A stretch of DNA of 64,000 nucleotides from CAVRZY01 sp963725415 (GTDB lineage Bacteria; Acidobacteriota; Terriglobia; Bryobacterales; Bryobacteraceae). Numbering within the stretch: the stretch's first letter is position 1; the number at the start of each line of letters is the position of its first letter. The notes beneath the pieces were generated by a model, which saw only the letters and a list, made by a program, of their open reading frames with translations, made no database searches and was not told where the DNA came from. This document shows positions 18,706 through 27,491 of the stretch, piece by piece. A program made the position numbers and the translations under genes. The stretch lies in the NCBI GenBank assembly GCA_963725415.1, contig CAVRZY010000035.1:1-64000 (forward strand), given 5' to 3'.

Positions 18706-20025
18706 TTGCGCTATCTGCCGAAATCGGAATCCGAGCGGGGCGAGATGCTGGCGGCCCTGGGCCTGGGCTCGATCGAGGAGCTGTTTTCCCAGGTGCCTGC
18801 GGAGGTTCGCCTCGCTGGTCCGCTGGGGCTGGAGAAGGGCAAGTCGGAGTACGAGGTGCTGGATTACTTCCGCGCCCGAGGAGCGGAGAACGCTGCCGGC
18901 TGGCCCTGCTTCCTGGGCGCCGGCGCCTACTTCCACTACCAGCCCGTGCTGGTGGACGCCATGGTCTCCAGGGGCGAGTTCCTGACTTCCTACACTCCTT
19001 ACCAGGCCGAGATCTCGCAGGGCACGCTGACCGCTATCTTCGAATTCCAGAGCATGCTGTGCCAGTTGACCGGAATGGAGGTGGCCAACGCGTCGATGTA
19101 CGACGGCTCGACGGCTGTGCCCGAATCCGTGATGATGGCGGCGCGCATCACCGGACGTCGCCGCGTAGTGGTGGCGCGCACACTCCATCCCGAGTACCGC
19201 GCCGTGCTCCGCACCTATGCCCGTAACCAGGGGCTGGCCGTCGAGGAGTGCGGCTACCTCTCCGATTCCGGCCTGCTGGATGCCGAGGACCTGGAGCGCA
19301 AGGTCAGCGAGCAGACGGCGGCGGTGGTGATCCAGTCGCCCAACTTCTTCGGCATCGTCGAGAAGGTGAAGGCGGCGGCTGAGATCGCGCACCGTTCCGG
19401 CGCGCTGCTGGTGGATGTGTTCGCGGAGGCTGTCTCGCTGGGGCTGCTGGCGCCGCCCGTGGAGGCCGATATCGTGGCGGGGGAGTTGCAGTCTTTCGCT
19501 CTGCCGCCGAGCTTTGGGGGGCCGTACGCCGGCGTCATCGCCACCAAGGAGCGCTTCATGCGGCAACTGCCGGGAAGGCTGGTGGGCGAGACCAAGGATT
19601 CGCGCGGCAACCGGGCCTTCTGCCTCACGCTCTCGACTCGCGAGCAGCACATCCGGCGCGAGAAAGCCACCTCGAACATCTGCACCAACCAGGCCCTGAT
19701 CGCGCTGATGGCCACGGTCTTCATGACGGTCTACGGAAAGCAGGGCCTGCGGGAGCTGGCGGAACAGAACCTGGCGAAAGCGCATTATTTGGGGAGCAAG
19801 CTGCCGCTGCGATTCACGGGGCCTTTTTTCAACGAGTTCGTGGCGGCCTGCGGCGGGCGGTCCGCGGAAACGATCAACGGCGGCCTGCGCGACAATAAGA
19901 TCATCGGCGGCCTGGCGCTGGGGCGCTTCTACCCGGAACTGGACAACTGCATGCTGCTGTGCGCCACCGAAATGAGCGCGCGGGAGTCGATGGACAGGCT
20001 GGCGGAGGTGTTCCACCGTGACTGA
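18706..20025 (+). CDS. gcvPA: Glycine dehydrogenase (decarboxylating) subunit 1
   Basis: 439 residues, matching the N-terminal half of single-chain P protein. Typical segments: SYTPYQAEISQGTLTAIFEF, NASMYDGSTA, and STREQHIRREKATSNICTNQ. With GcvPB it forms the PLP-dependent P protein that decarboxylates glycine. The start is TTG at 18706, one base after the gcvH stop; no better start exists. Its end overlaps gcvPB by 8 bp. Confidence 0.96.
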   Translation: MRYLPKSESERGEMLAALGLGSIEELFSQVPAEVRLAGPLGLEKGKSEYEVLDYFRARGAENAAGWPCFLGAGAYFHYQPVLVDAMVSRGEFLTSYTPYQAEISQGTLTAIFEFQSMLCQLTGMEVANASMYDGSTAVPESVMMAARITGRRRVVVARTLHPEYRAVLRTYARNQGLAVEECGYLSDSGLLDAEDLERKVSEQTAAVVIQSPNFFGIVEKVKAAAEIAHRSGALLVDVFAEAVSLGLLAPPVEADIVAGELQSFALPPSFGGPYAGVIATKERFMRQLPGRLVGETKDSRGNRAFCLTLSTREQHIRREKATSNICTNQALIALMATVFMTVYGKQGLRELAEQNLAKAHYLGSKLPLRFTGPFFNEFVAACGGRSAETINGGLRDNKIIGGLALGRFYPELDNCMLLCATEMSARESMDRLAEVFHRD

Positions 20026-21514
20026 CGCGATCCGCAAAGTCCGGCCCCACATCAGCCAGAACGAGCCGCTCGTGTTCGAGCTGAGCTCGCCGGGCAAGAA
20101 GGGCTACCAGTTGCCCGAGCTGGACGTGCCGCCGGTGGATGCGGCGGCGGCGTTAGGGGCACAGAACGTGCGCGCGGAAATCGAGGGCTTTCCGGAAGTG
20201 AGCGAGGTGGAGGCGCTGCGGCATTTTACGCGCCTCTCAACCTGGAACTATGCCATCGATCACGGCATGTATCCGCTGGGTTCCTGCACCATGAAGTACA
20301 ACCCGCGCGTGAACGAGGTGGCGGCGCGCATCGAGGGGCTGGCCTGGGCGCATCCTTACCAGCCGGAGCCGCTGGCGCAGGGCGCTCTGGAGATCATGGC
20401 GCGGCTGGAGGCGGCGCTGGCCGAGATCACCGGGATGGACGCGGTGACGCTTCAGCCCGCCGCCGGCGCGCACGGCGAGCTGACCGGCATCCTGCTGGCC
20501 CGCGCCTACCTGGAGGCGCGCGGCAATCCGCGCAAGAAGATCCTCATTCCGGACTCGGCCCACGGCACCAACCCGGCCACCGCCGCCATTGCCGGCTACG
20601 CGGTCGAGAACATCCGCTCGAACGAGCGCGGCATGATCGACGTGGATGCCCTGGCCGGCCTGGTGGATGAAGACGTGGCGGCGCTGATGATCACCAACCC
20701 GAACACGCTCGGGGTGTTTGAAGTGAATATCTGCGGGGTCGCCGAGATTCTGCACTCGAAGGGCGCCTTGCTGTACCTGGACGGCGCCAACATGAACGCG
20801 CTGCTGGGCATCACGCGTCCGGGCGACACGGGCGTGGACGTGATGCACCTGAACCTGCACAAGACCTTCTCGACGCCGCACGGGGGCGGAGGCCCGGGCA
20901 GCGGACCGGTGGCGGTGAAGAGCCACCTCGAGGCGTTCCTGCCCGTGCCGCGGCTCAGACGTGTAGGCGATAAGTGGGCGTTTGACTACGACCGCCCGCA
21001 GTCCATCGGCAGGGTGCGCGCCTTTTATGGGAACTTCGGCGTGCTGGTGCGCGCGCTGGCCTACATCCTGGCCCAGGGCGGCGAGGGGCTGTACAACGCC
21101 ACCTTGGACGCCGTGCTCAACGCCAACTACGTGCGCCAGGCCCTGATGCCGTATTACGACATGCCGCACCAGGCCCCCTCGATGCACGAGTGCGTCTTCA
21201 GCGACCAGCGCCAGGCCCGCAGAGGCGTGCGAACCGGCGACATCGCCAAGCGGCTCATCGACTACGGATTCCACCCCTATACGGTGAGCTTCCCCCTCAT
21301 CGTTCACGGGGCTTTGATGATCGAGCCGACCGAGAGCGAGAGCAAGCGGGAACTGGACCTGTTCATCGAGGCCCTGATCTCGATCGCCAAAGAAGCGGAA
21401 GAGAATCCCGAGCTGGTTTTGAAAGCGCCTCACAACACCCGAACCAGCCGTGTGGATGAAGTGACGGCTGCGCGCAAGCCGGTCCTCCGATGGCGGCCCC
21501 AGCCCCAGCGCTAG
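20018..21514 (+). CDS. gcvPB: Glycine dehydrogenase (decarboxylating) subunit 2
   Basis: 498 residues. The PLP-binding lysine lies in MHLNLHKTFSTPHGGGGPGS, and HYPLGSCTMKYNP-like (MYPLGSCTMKYNP) and PDSAHGTNPATA are standard for this subunit. The GTG start at 20018 overlaps gcvPA. The split P protein is common in Acidobacteriota, Firmicutes and archaea. The 3' end overlaps the following membrane glycosyltransferase by 25 bp. A serine hydroxymethyltransferase or lipoamide dehydrogenase gene is not in the window. Confidence 0.97.
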   Translation: MTDAIRKVRPHISQNEPLVFELSSPGKKGYQLPELDVPPVDAAAALGAQNVRAEIEGFPEVSEVEALRHFTRLSTWNYAIDHGMYPLGSCTMKYNPRVNEVAARIEGLAWAHPYQPEPLAQGALEIMARLEAALAEITGMDAVTLQPAAGAHGELTGILLARAYLEARGNPRKKILIPDSAHGTNPATAAIAGYAVENIRSNERGMIDVDALAGLVDEDVAALMITNPNTLGVFEVNICGVAEILHSKGALLYLDGANMNALLGITRPGDTGVDVMHLNLHKTFSTPHGGGGPGSGPVAVKSHLEAFLPVPRLRRVGDKWAFDYDRPQSIGRVRAFYGNFGVLVRALAYILAQGGEGLYNATLDAVLNANYVRQALMPYYDMPHQAPSMHECVFSDQRQARRGVRTGDIAKRLIDYGFHPYTVSFPLIVHGALMIEPTESESKRELDLFIEALISIAKEAEENPELVLKAPHNTRTSRVDEVTAARKPVLRWRPQPQR

Positions 21515-23583
21515 CCGGCGGGCGCCGCCAGATCCTGCTGGTTCTGGCGGTTGTCCTGCTCATCCGCGTGCCGTTTCTCAACCAGGCCGTTCAGGGCGAC
21601 GACATTTACTACCTGGCTGGCGCGCAGCACGCTCAGATCGACCCGCTGCACCCCAACCATGCGCGCTATGGGTTTTTGGGCGAGATGGTGGACATGCGCG
21701 GGCATCCGCACCCGCCGCTGAATTGCTGGTTCCTGGCGGGGCTGCTGGCCATTTTTGGAGATGTCTACGAAGTGCCGTTTCATACGGCCTACATGCTGTG
21801 GTCGCTGATGGCGGCGCTGGCCGCGTGGTCGCTGGCGAAGCGGTTCACTGCGCAGCCGCTTCCGGCCACGCTACTGTTCCTGGCGACGCCTGCGTTCGTG
21901 GTGAATGGGAACTCGTTTGAATCCGACCTGCCGTTCCTGGCGCTCTGGATGGCGGCGCTGGCCCTGTTCATCAAGGCGGCAGAGGCGAGAGTAATGCCTC
22001 AGCCTCGGGGGCCGTGGGATAAGCTTCAGCTTGTCTCGGGCGGTATTCGAAAGGCGTCCGGACAGGCTGAAAGTCTATCCCACCCGGGTGCACAGGCTAT
22101 TGCCCCCGAGACTGAGGCATTACACGCGCGGTCAGGGAAGTGGCTGGCGGGAGCGGCGCTGTCGCTGGCGCTGGCTGCGCTGGCCGCCTACCAGGCAGTG
22201 CTGATTGTGCCGGTGCTGTGGGCGTACCTGTGGTTGCGGGCGCGCAAGTGGCGGGCGGGCTGGCTGGTGACGCTGGTCCCGGTGGCTACCCTGGCGGGGT
22301 GGCAGCTTTTCGAGCGCGCCTCGACGGGCGCCCTGCCGGCCTCCGTGCTGGCCGGCTATTTTCACGCGTACGGCTTCCAGGATCTCGGCAGAAAGCTCGC
22401 CAACGCGGCGGCCTTGACGGCCCACGCCGGCTGGCTGGTCTTTCCTCTGCTGGCGGTAGCTGCCTGCCTGCGCATCCCGCGTTGGTCGTGGGCGGTTGTC
22501 CTGCTGGGCACGGCGGGCGCGGCGCTGCTGGATTCGAATCCGCTTTTCTGGGCCTCCTTTGGAACTGGGTTGCTCCTGATCTGCTACTGTGCTGTTTCGT
22601 TCCGGGAGGCTTCGTTCCTGTCTGCCTGGGTGCTGATCTTCTTCGCTGGCGCGCTGGTGCTGTTCTTTGCCGGCTCGGCGCGCTATCTGCTGCCCATAGC
22701 GGCGGCGGTAGCCCTGCTGGTTGCGCGCAACCTGTCCCAGCGCCCACGCTGGTTGATTGCGGGCGCGGCCCTCCAGTTGTCGCTGGGACTGTGCCTCAGT
22801 GTTGTGAATTACCAACACTGGGAGGGCTACCGGAGGTTTGCCCGTTCGCTGGCGGGCGAATCTGCACAGAAGAGGGTATGGATCAACGGCGAGTGGGGCC
22901 TGCGGTATTACCTGGAAACCGAGGGCGGGCTGGCGCTGATGCGCGGACAGGCGGTGCGTCCAGGGGAGATGGTGGTATCGAGCCGGCTGGCCATGCCCAT
23001 CGAGTTCACCACCGGCGGCGGGGCGCTGGTTCCGGTGGCGCAATGGGAGATCCGATCCTGGCTGCCCTTTCGGCTGACCGCTCTGGGCGCCCGCTCGGCT
23101 TACTCGACGATCGCGCTTGGCCTCCGGCCGTTCGATGTGGGGAGCGGTCCGATCGACGTAGTGCGCGCCGACGCCGTCGTCGAGCGCCGGCCCACCCTCG
23201 AGTACCTGCCCATGAACGCGCCGGAAGCCGAGCAGCAGATCGTCAGTGGAATCTATGCGCTCGAATCGAACCAGTGGCGCTGGATGGGGGACCGCGCCCT
23301 CATCCTGCTGAAGCGGCCGGAGAGACCGCTGCCGCTCCAGGCGGTCTTCTACATCCCGGACAACGCGCCGGCGCGCCGCATCGTGATGACGGTGGACGGC
23401 CAGCCGGCGGCGGAACGGGCCTATGCCGGTTCCGGGATGCACACGCTTGCCTCTGCTCCGATCGCCGGGGCAGGTGACAGCGTGACCGTGACCATCACCG
23501 TGGATCGGACCTTCTCCGTGCCGGGCGATCACCGGCGGCTCGGAATCATCCTGAGCGCGGTGGGGTTTAAAGCAGCGCGCTGA
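21490..23583 (+). CDS. Membrane glycosyltransferase (GT39/ArnT-like) carrying an in-frame 47-codon mobile-element insertion
   Basis: 697 residues. N-terminal helix (RQILLVLAVVLLIRVPFL), an acidic motif AVQGDDIYYLAG in the first loop, GHPHPPLNCWFLAG, and about ten more membrane segments fit polyprenyl-phosphate-sugar-dependent glycosyltransferases. The last 200 residues are a soluble, beta-rich extracytoplasmic domain. Residues about 168-214 are encoded by a copy of the 133-bp family-A element plus its 8-bp target duplication, inserted between two membrane helices (LWMAALALFIKAAEA and GAALSLALAALAAYQ) and keeping the frame. Without it the protein would be 650 residues. It overlaps gcvPB at the start and the convergent GT9 gene by 17 bp at the end. 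Confidence 0.82.
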   Translation: MAAPAPALAGGRRQILLVLAVVLLIRVPFLNQAVQGDDIYYLAGAQHAQIDPLHPNHARYGFLGEMVDMRGHPHPPLNCWFLAGLLAIFGDVYEVPFHTAYMLWSLMAALAAWSLAKRFTAQPLPATLLFLATPAFVVNGNSFESDLPFLALWMAALALFIKAAEARVMPQPRGPWDKLQLVSGGIRKASGQAESLSHPGAQAIAPETEALHARSGKWLAGAALSLALAALAAYQAVLIVPVLWAYLWLRARKWRAGWLVTLVPVATLAGWQLFERASTGALPASVLAGYFHAYGFQDLGRKLANAAALTAHAGWLVFPLLAVAACLRIPRWSWAVVLLGTAGAALLDSNPLFWASFGTGLLLICYCAVSFREASFLSAWVLIFFAGALVLFFAGSARYLLPIAAAVALLVARNLSQRPRWLIAGAALQLSLGLCLSVVNYQHWEGYRRFARSLAGESAQKRVWINGEWGLRYYLETEGGLALMRGQAVRPGEMVVSSRLAMPIEFTTGGGALVPVAQWEIRSWLPFRLTALGARSAYSTIALGLRPFDVGSGPIDVVRADAVVERRPTLEYLPMNAPEAEQQIVSGIYALESNQWRWMGDRALILLKRPERPLPLQAVFYIPDNAPARRIVMTVDGQPAAERAYAGSGMHTLASAPIAGAGDSVTVTITVDRTFSVPGDHRRLGIILSAVGFKAAR
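21991..22123 (+). mobile_element. 133-bp palindromic element, family A copy 2, inside a coding sequence
   Basis: Runs from GTAATGCCTCAG to GAGGCATTAC. It differs from copy 3 at only a handful of positions. Flanking octamers AGGCGAGA and ACGCGCGG match at 5 of 8 positions, a decayed target duplication. The reading frame of the host gene enters at element base 1 and meets no stop; 133 + 8 = 141 bp, exactly 47 codons. The added peptide begins VMPQPRGPWDKLQLVSGG and is hydrophilic. Confidence 0.85.
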
Positions 23584-24387
23584 CGGCAGCGGCCACAGCT
23601 TCCAGTGGAATGTTCCCGATGGGTCCCCTCGGTGTTGGGGTCGCTACGATGCGGACCTGCGGGCCGCGGGGAGCCCAGATGGCCGGATCGCTGGGGCCGA
23701 ACAAGGCAATCACCGGCGTTCCCACCGCGGCAGCCAGATGGGTGATGCCGGAATCGTTTCCGATGTAGAGGCGGGCGCGGGCCAGCCAGCAGGCCAGCTC
23801 GAAGAGGTCATCGATTCGTACCGCGTTCTCCAGCGTCTCCGCTGGTCCGGCGCACCAGTGGACCGGCATGCGCGCGCCGAGCCTGCGCGCCAGCTCCCGG
23901 TATCTTTCGAGCGGCCAGTTCTTCTTTGGGCTGCCTGAGAACGGGTGGATGACTGCGAAGCCCCCCTCCGAGTGCGGGCAGTCGATGCGTGGGATGGCGG
24001 TTGAAACCGTGGGTCCCACTTGCTGGACGTGGAAATCCGCGGCATGGACGCCTGCGCGTTCATCCGGCAGCGCTGGAAGAAAACGAAAGGGCAGACCGAA
24101 GCTGGCCACCGCCGCCCGGAATTCCGGGCGGTTGCTCCCGTACCAGGAGACGATTTCCCCGAAGCTTGCCAGGCGCTCGATCAGCTCCGCGGGCGCCTCG
24201 CGATCGGGAATGCCGAGCAAGTCAAGGCCTGTGGCGGCGATCGAGCAGACGCGCTCGGCAAATCGGATCAGGGGCACGTTTTGCGAGGCCACCCACACTT
24301 CCAGATACTCTGCCCGCAGAGCTCCATGGCGGGGAGCGCAAGAATGCAATCGCCGATGCCACCCGGACGAATCAGCAGGCGCCGCAA
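23567..24387 (-). CDS. Glycosyltransferase family 9 (heptosyltransferase-like), frameshifted near its start
   Basis: The C-terminal half has the GT9 nucleotide-sugar pattern: AVIHPFSGSPKKNWPLERY, LYIGNDSGITHLAAAVGTPV, and LFGPSDPAIWAPRG. The expected N-terminus LLIRPGGIGDCILALPAME lies in a different frame starting at TTG 24387, right after the upstream stop. The body frame continues ALRAEYLEVWVASQ. A single missing G near 24319-24325 (GAGCTCTG for GAGGCTCTG) joins them. These enzymes add heptose or related sugars to the lipopolysaccharide core. Last gene of the envelope cluster; its end overlaps the convergent membrane glycosyltransferase by 17 bp. Confidence 0.85.
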
Positions 24388-24390
24388 GCG

Positions 24391-24879
24391 TTATTGGATC
24401 TCGAAAGGAAGCCGAACCTCGAGGGTTCGGGGAGGCAGGCAAGATTCCTCATCGCAGGCCTGGTAGCGCAGCCGGCCCACCAGCGCGCCCGGGCCGAGTG
24501 GAGCGTCCGCGGTCGCCTTGAACCGGGTGAGGATACTGAAATCCCCCGTGAAGACCGAGAGCGGCTTCGAAGAGAAGTCGTACTTTCGCAGCTCCGGAGT
24601 GGGGTAGATGACCTCGATCGCTTTGAGAGGCCCAGTCTCGTCCCAGCGCAGGCGCAGGGGGATCAGATACTCGTCGTTGGGGCTGTTGCTGTTGACGTGG
24701 TAGCCGTCGCGGAGCTGGACGGCGATCTTGACCTCCACGGTGCGGTTGCGCTTGGCAACCGTTTTTTGCGGCGCTGTTGCCGTGAGAACCGAACTACTCT
24801 GCCCCAGCAGCACGGGCTGGCAGGCCAGCGCCGCGATCGCCAGCATGAAATGAAGACTGGAAAAGTTGCGTGAAATCAT
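24391..24879 (-). CDS. Exported DsbD N-terminal-domain protein
   Basis: 162 residues with an N-terminal hydrophobic signal (LHFMLAIAALACQPVLLGQ) and the immunoglobulin-like DsbD-alpha fold, recognised by DGYHVNSNSPNDEYLIPLRL and the redox pair in YQACDEESCLPP. In DsbD this domain hands electrons to periplasmic partners; here it stands alone, without the membrane and thioredoxin domains. The start at 24879 lies 86 bp inside the preceding ResA-like gene; ATG 24846 (MLAIAALA) is an alternative. Reduction of the neighbouring ResA-like protein or of cytochrome c is a plausible inference. Confidence 0.8.
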   Translation of the reverse strand: MISRNFSSLHFMLAIAALACQPVLLGQSSSVLTATAPQKTVAKRNRTVEVKIAVQLRDGYHVNSNSPNDEYLIPLRLRWDETGPLKAIEVIYPTPELRKYDFSSKPLSVFTGDFSILTRFKATADAPLGPGALVGRLRYQACDEESCLPPRTLEVRLPFEIQ

Positions 24880-25348
24880 TTTCGTAACTGCGCTTGCTGA
24901 CCAGACCCACGTGGACGTTGACGACCCTGCCGTCCCGGTCGATTACAAACGTTGTGGGCAGGGAATCCACGCCGCCATAGGCCTGCGCGACCGAGTCGTT
25001 GCCCATCAGGATGCGATAATTGATGCCCAGGCGGGACATGAAGGGCTTCACGGCTTCCCAGCCGTCCTCGTCCATGGAGATCCCCAGTACGGCAAAGCCC
25101 TGGTCCTTGTAGCGGCGTTCGAATTCCACAAACCAGGGAATCTCGATCTTGCAGAAGCCGCACCAGGTGGCCCAGAAGTTTAGCAGGACGACCTTGCCCC
25201 GGTAATCGGAAAGCTGTACCATCCGGCCGTCGGAATCTCGGAGGGCAAAGTTGGGTGCGCTCTTTGGCCTGGACGAGGAACATGCGCCGAGCAGCAGAGA
25301 CAGGAGCAAAGTCAGGACAAACATGCCGCGCGCGGCGTGCGATGACAT
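24794..25348 (-). CDS. TlpA/ResA-like thioredoxin lipoprotein
   Basis: The lipobox LLLGAC puts the acylated Cys at 23. The thioredoxin fold carries LLNFWATWCGFCKIEIPWF with the redox Cys63 and Cys66, and a cis-Pro in SLPTTFVIDRDG. It would reduce disulfides, for example apocytochrome c haem sites, outside the cytoplasmic membrane. The last about 25 residues (GDRGAGLPARAAGAE) overlap the next gene and look like out-of-frame sequence, so the natural end may be nearer YENDFTQLF with another frame error here. Second-last pair of the envelope cluster. Confidence 0.87.
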   Translation of the reverse strand: MSSHAARGMFVLTLLLSLLLGACSSSRPKSAPNFALRDSDGRMVQLSDYRGKVVLLNFWATWCGFCKIEIPWFVEFERRYKDQGFAVLGISMDEDGWEAVKPFMSRLGINYRILMGNDSVAQAYGGVDSLPTTFVIDRDGRVVNVHVGLVSKRSYENDFTQLFQSSFHAGDRGAGLPARAAGAE

Positions 25349-25361
25349 GGGTATCGACCTA

Positions 25362-25946
25362 TTATATCGAGATTGCCGGGCGCGCCAGAAGGCGGCGAAA
25401 CCAGCTCCGCCTGCGGCGCCGGAAGGCGGGCGCCAAAGTGAATTCCTGGTGGCGGCGGGAACCGCACAGCAGGAAGGCGGCGGAGTCGCAGAAGCTCTCG
25501 CAGGCGTATTCCCGCCAGCGTCTGCTGCGGCGGGGGCGGTCCGTAGGGAGCAGCGATTGTTTCCTTAATTCGGCCGACCAGCCCAGTTCTCCGCGCGCGC
25601 GGCGACGGAGCTCGGTCTCCAGCAGGGCTTCCCAGGAGCGGCGGGCCGGATTGCCCAGGCGCAACCAGACGAAGTGAAACAGCTCGTGGAAAAAGATGCG
25701 GGCAAACTCGTGCGGGGAATCGAGCAACTCCGGTTCGAGCACGATCTCCCGCTTTCGCAGGAACGCGCCGGCGTGAACCGGTCGGCCGACGGGTTTCCCC
25801 GAGAGCAGCTCGCCGCGATGGGCGCTCAAGCGGGACACAAACCGAATCCGGATGCGGCCGCCCTGGAGCGCCGGAATTCCCTCCAGCGCGGCTTCAATCC
25901 GGCGCTGCGCAAGCTGCGGGGAGAAGGCTAATGACTGTGCTTTCAA
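25362..25946 (-). CDS. Putative HExxH zinc metallopeptidase-like protein
   Basis: 194 residues. FARIFFHELFHFVWLRLGN carries a HELFH zinc-binding helix, and a glutamate-rich segment REYACESFCDSAAFLL about 50 residues later may supply the third ligand. No signal peptide is visible. The N-terminal part (RRIEAALEGIPALQGGRIRIRF) is not recognised. The C-terminus is strongly basic. It sits 6 bp after the parvulin gene and 13 bp before the ResA-like gene, so it is co-transcribed with extracytoplasmic folding factors; protease activity is inference from the motif only. Confidence 0.65.
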   Translation of the reverse strand: MKAQSLAFSPQLAQRRIEAALEGIPALQGGRIRIRFVSRLSAHRGELLSGKPVGRPVHAGAFLRKREIVLEPELLDSPHEFARIFFHELFHFVWLRLGNPARRSWEALLETELRRRARGELGWSAELRKQSLLPTDRPRRSRRWREYACESFCDSAAFLLCGSRRHQEFTLAPAFRRRRRSWFRRLLARPAISI

Positions 25947-25952
25947 ACCCGG

Positions 25953-26876
25953 CTACTTGGGCGGCGGCGTCAGGCTCAGAGGGACCGTCTTAGGCGTGAA
26001 GAAGGTCTCGTTCTCAACCTTTATGTTTATGCCCTTCTGTAGCGCATTCATCCACTCCATCAGGCGTTGGTTCTTGAGATCCGTGAAGATAGAGTCCTTG
26101 ACCTTATCGTAGGGTTCCTCGGTGAGTTGCTCGAGGCGGAAGAGGTAGAACCCGTTGGGTTGCCGCACCGGCGCGCTGACCTCACCCGGTTTCAGGGCGA
26201 AGATTACGGACTTGATGGAATCCGGAATCCGGTCGGACTTGCGGATGGTTCCGAAATCGCCGTCTTTGGCCGCGGAGGTCGGATCTTCGGAATGCTCCTT
26301 GACCAGCTTGACGAAGTCGGCGCCGGCGCGAATCTGCTTGAGGAGACCCTCGACCTTGGCCTTGGCCTCGGCCTCATTGAGGACCTTCTTCGCCTTGGGA
26401 TCGGAGGGCGGCGGAGTGGCGCTGAAAGGGATGTAAATGACTTTGACGTTGGCCTGGGTGTAGCGGTCCTTGTTGGCTTCGTAGAACTTCTGCTGCTCTT
26501 CCGGCGTGACCGGGATGGCCTTGTACCTCTCGTTGATCTCGGCCTGGTAGAGCACCTGCATACGGCCGTAAACGAGGGCCTCTTTATAGGGGGTGCGCTG
26601 ATCCAGTTTGTCTTTTTCGGCCAGCTCGCAAAGCCGCCGCAGCATGGCGTACTGCTCGACGAACTTCCTGGGATCCTGGAGGGCCTGTTGCTGCGCCTGC
26701 TGGGGAAGGGATCTCAGAACCGCTTGCAGATCGCCCATCGTGATCTTGTTGCCGTCCACGCTGGCCACCACCGCCTCGGGCGGCAGATCGACGGTCATAG
26801 TGACGGTGGGGGGCGCCACGGACTGGGCCCACAAGCCGGCGGCGGAGGAACAGAGAAGGAAAAGTCCAATTTTCAT
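25953..26876 (-). CDS. Peptidyl-prolyl isomerase (PpiC/SurA-type parvulin), exported
   Basis: 307 residues: signal peptide (MKIGLFLLCSSAAGLWAQ), a SurA-like helical chaperone region (about 40-150; VDGNKITMGDLQAVL) and a parvulin domain (about 160-275). The domain shows VKLVKEHSEDPTSAAKDGDF, SVIFALKPGEVSAPVRQPNG and FYLFRLEQL. It helps fold exported proteins in the periplasm. First gene of a minus-strand cluster with the metallopeptidase-like, ResA, DsbD-N and GT9 genes. A family-A element sits 44 bp upstream of its start, in the likely promoter region. Confidence 0.92.
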   Translation of the reverse strand: MKIGLFLLCSSAAGLWAQSVAPPTVTMTVDLPPEAVVASVDGNKITMGDLQAVLRSLPQQAQQQALQDPRKFVEQYAMLRRLCELAEKDKLDQRTPYKEALVYGRMQVLYQAEINERYKAIPVTPEEQQKFYEANKDRYTQANVKVIYIPFSATPPPSDPKAKKVLNEAEAKAKVEGLLKQIRAGADFVKLVKEHSEDPTSAAKDGDFGTIRKSDRIPDSIKSVIFALKPGEVSAPVRQPNGFYLFRLEQLTEEPYDKVKDSIFTDLKNQRLMEWMNALQKGINIKVENETFFTPKTVPLSLTPPPK

Positions 26877-26920
26877 GAGGGTTGGCCCCTTTTCGGGGCA
26901 ACTTCAAAGTGTAGCACGCT

Positions 26921-27053
26921 GTAATGCCTCAGTCTCTGGGGCCGTGGGATAAGCTTCAGCTTGTCTCGGGCTGTATTCGAAAGGCGTCCGGACAGGCTGA
27001 AAGCCTATCCTACCCGGCTGCACAGGCTATTGGCCCCGAGACTGAGGCATTAC
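26921..27053 (+). mobile_element. 133-bp palindromic element, family A copy 3, with perfect target duplication
   Basis: GTAATGCCTCAG at the left and GAGGCATTAC at the right, about 22 bp of near-perfect terminal inversion. Exact 8-bp direct repeats AGCACGCT flank it (26913-26920 and 27054-27061), the clearest proof of transposition in the family. It lies just upstream of the parvulin gene and next to an unrelated element at 27090. Confidence 0.9.
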
Positions 27054-27089
27054 AGCACGCTGCCGCCGGCGGCTGCGATCGAGCCAACC

Positions 27090-27313
27090 GGGTGCACGAC
27101 ATGAAAGTGGCGACGTTGGAGTCAACCGAGTGTCCCTCGTGGCGCAAGCATTCTTGCTTCGAGCGCCGAGACTCGTCCCGGCGCATGTGTCGAGACGAGT
27201 CTCGACACGGCAGCCTGAAGGCCGCGCCACGTCTGTCTGGCGTATCGGTACACACAGAAGTTTGTGGTTTTCTTCAGCTTCAGTGGGGGTCGCCACTTTC
27301 ATGTCGTACACCC
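27090..27313. mobile_element. 224-bp MITE-like element, family B
   Basis: Terminal inverted repeats of 25 bp (GGGTGCACGACATGAAAGTG... and inverse) differ at one base. Flanks GAGCCAACC (27081-27089) and GAGCGAACC (27314-27322) match at 8 of 9 positions, a target duplication. Inside are secondary palindromes such as GTCGAGACGAGTCTCGAC. Nothing is encoded. Only one copy is in the window. Confidence 0.75.
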
Positions 27314-27491
27314 GAGCGAACCGGAGAAGCCTGCGGCAGGACCTGAGCTGTGGTATATGTTGTCTTATCCGCGCTCAACCGAGCGCGGAACCTTCAGCAG
27401 ACGGCGGACCAAGACAGGCTGAAGCTTATCCTAGGCGGCAGGTGTACCCGTGTAGTTCAATGCGGGCAGAGACAGGGCAAAGGAGAATCGA

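Noticed and set aside
20237..21433. 398-codon minus frame opposite gcvPB
   Set aside because: Antisense shadow with His/Arg/Val bias and no recognisable fold.
22132..23532. 466-codon minus frame opposite the membrane glycosyltransferase
   Set aside because: Charged, low-complexity shadow of a membrane protein; no motif.
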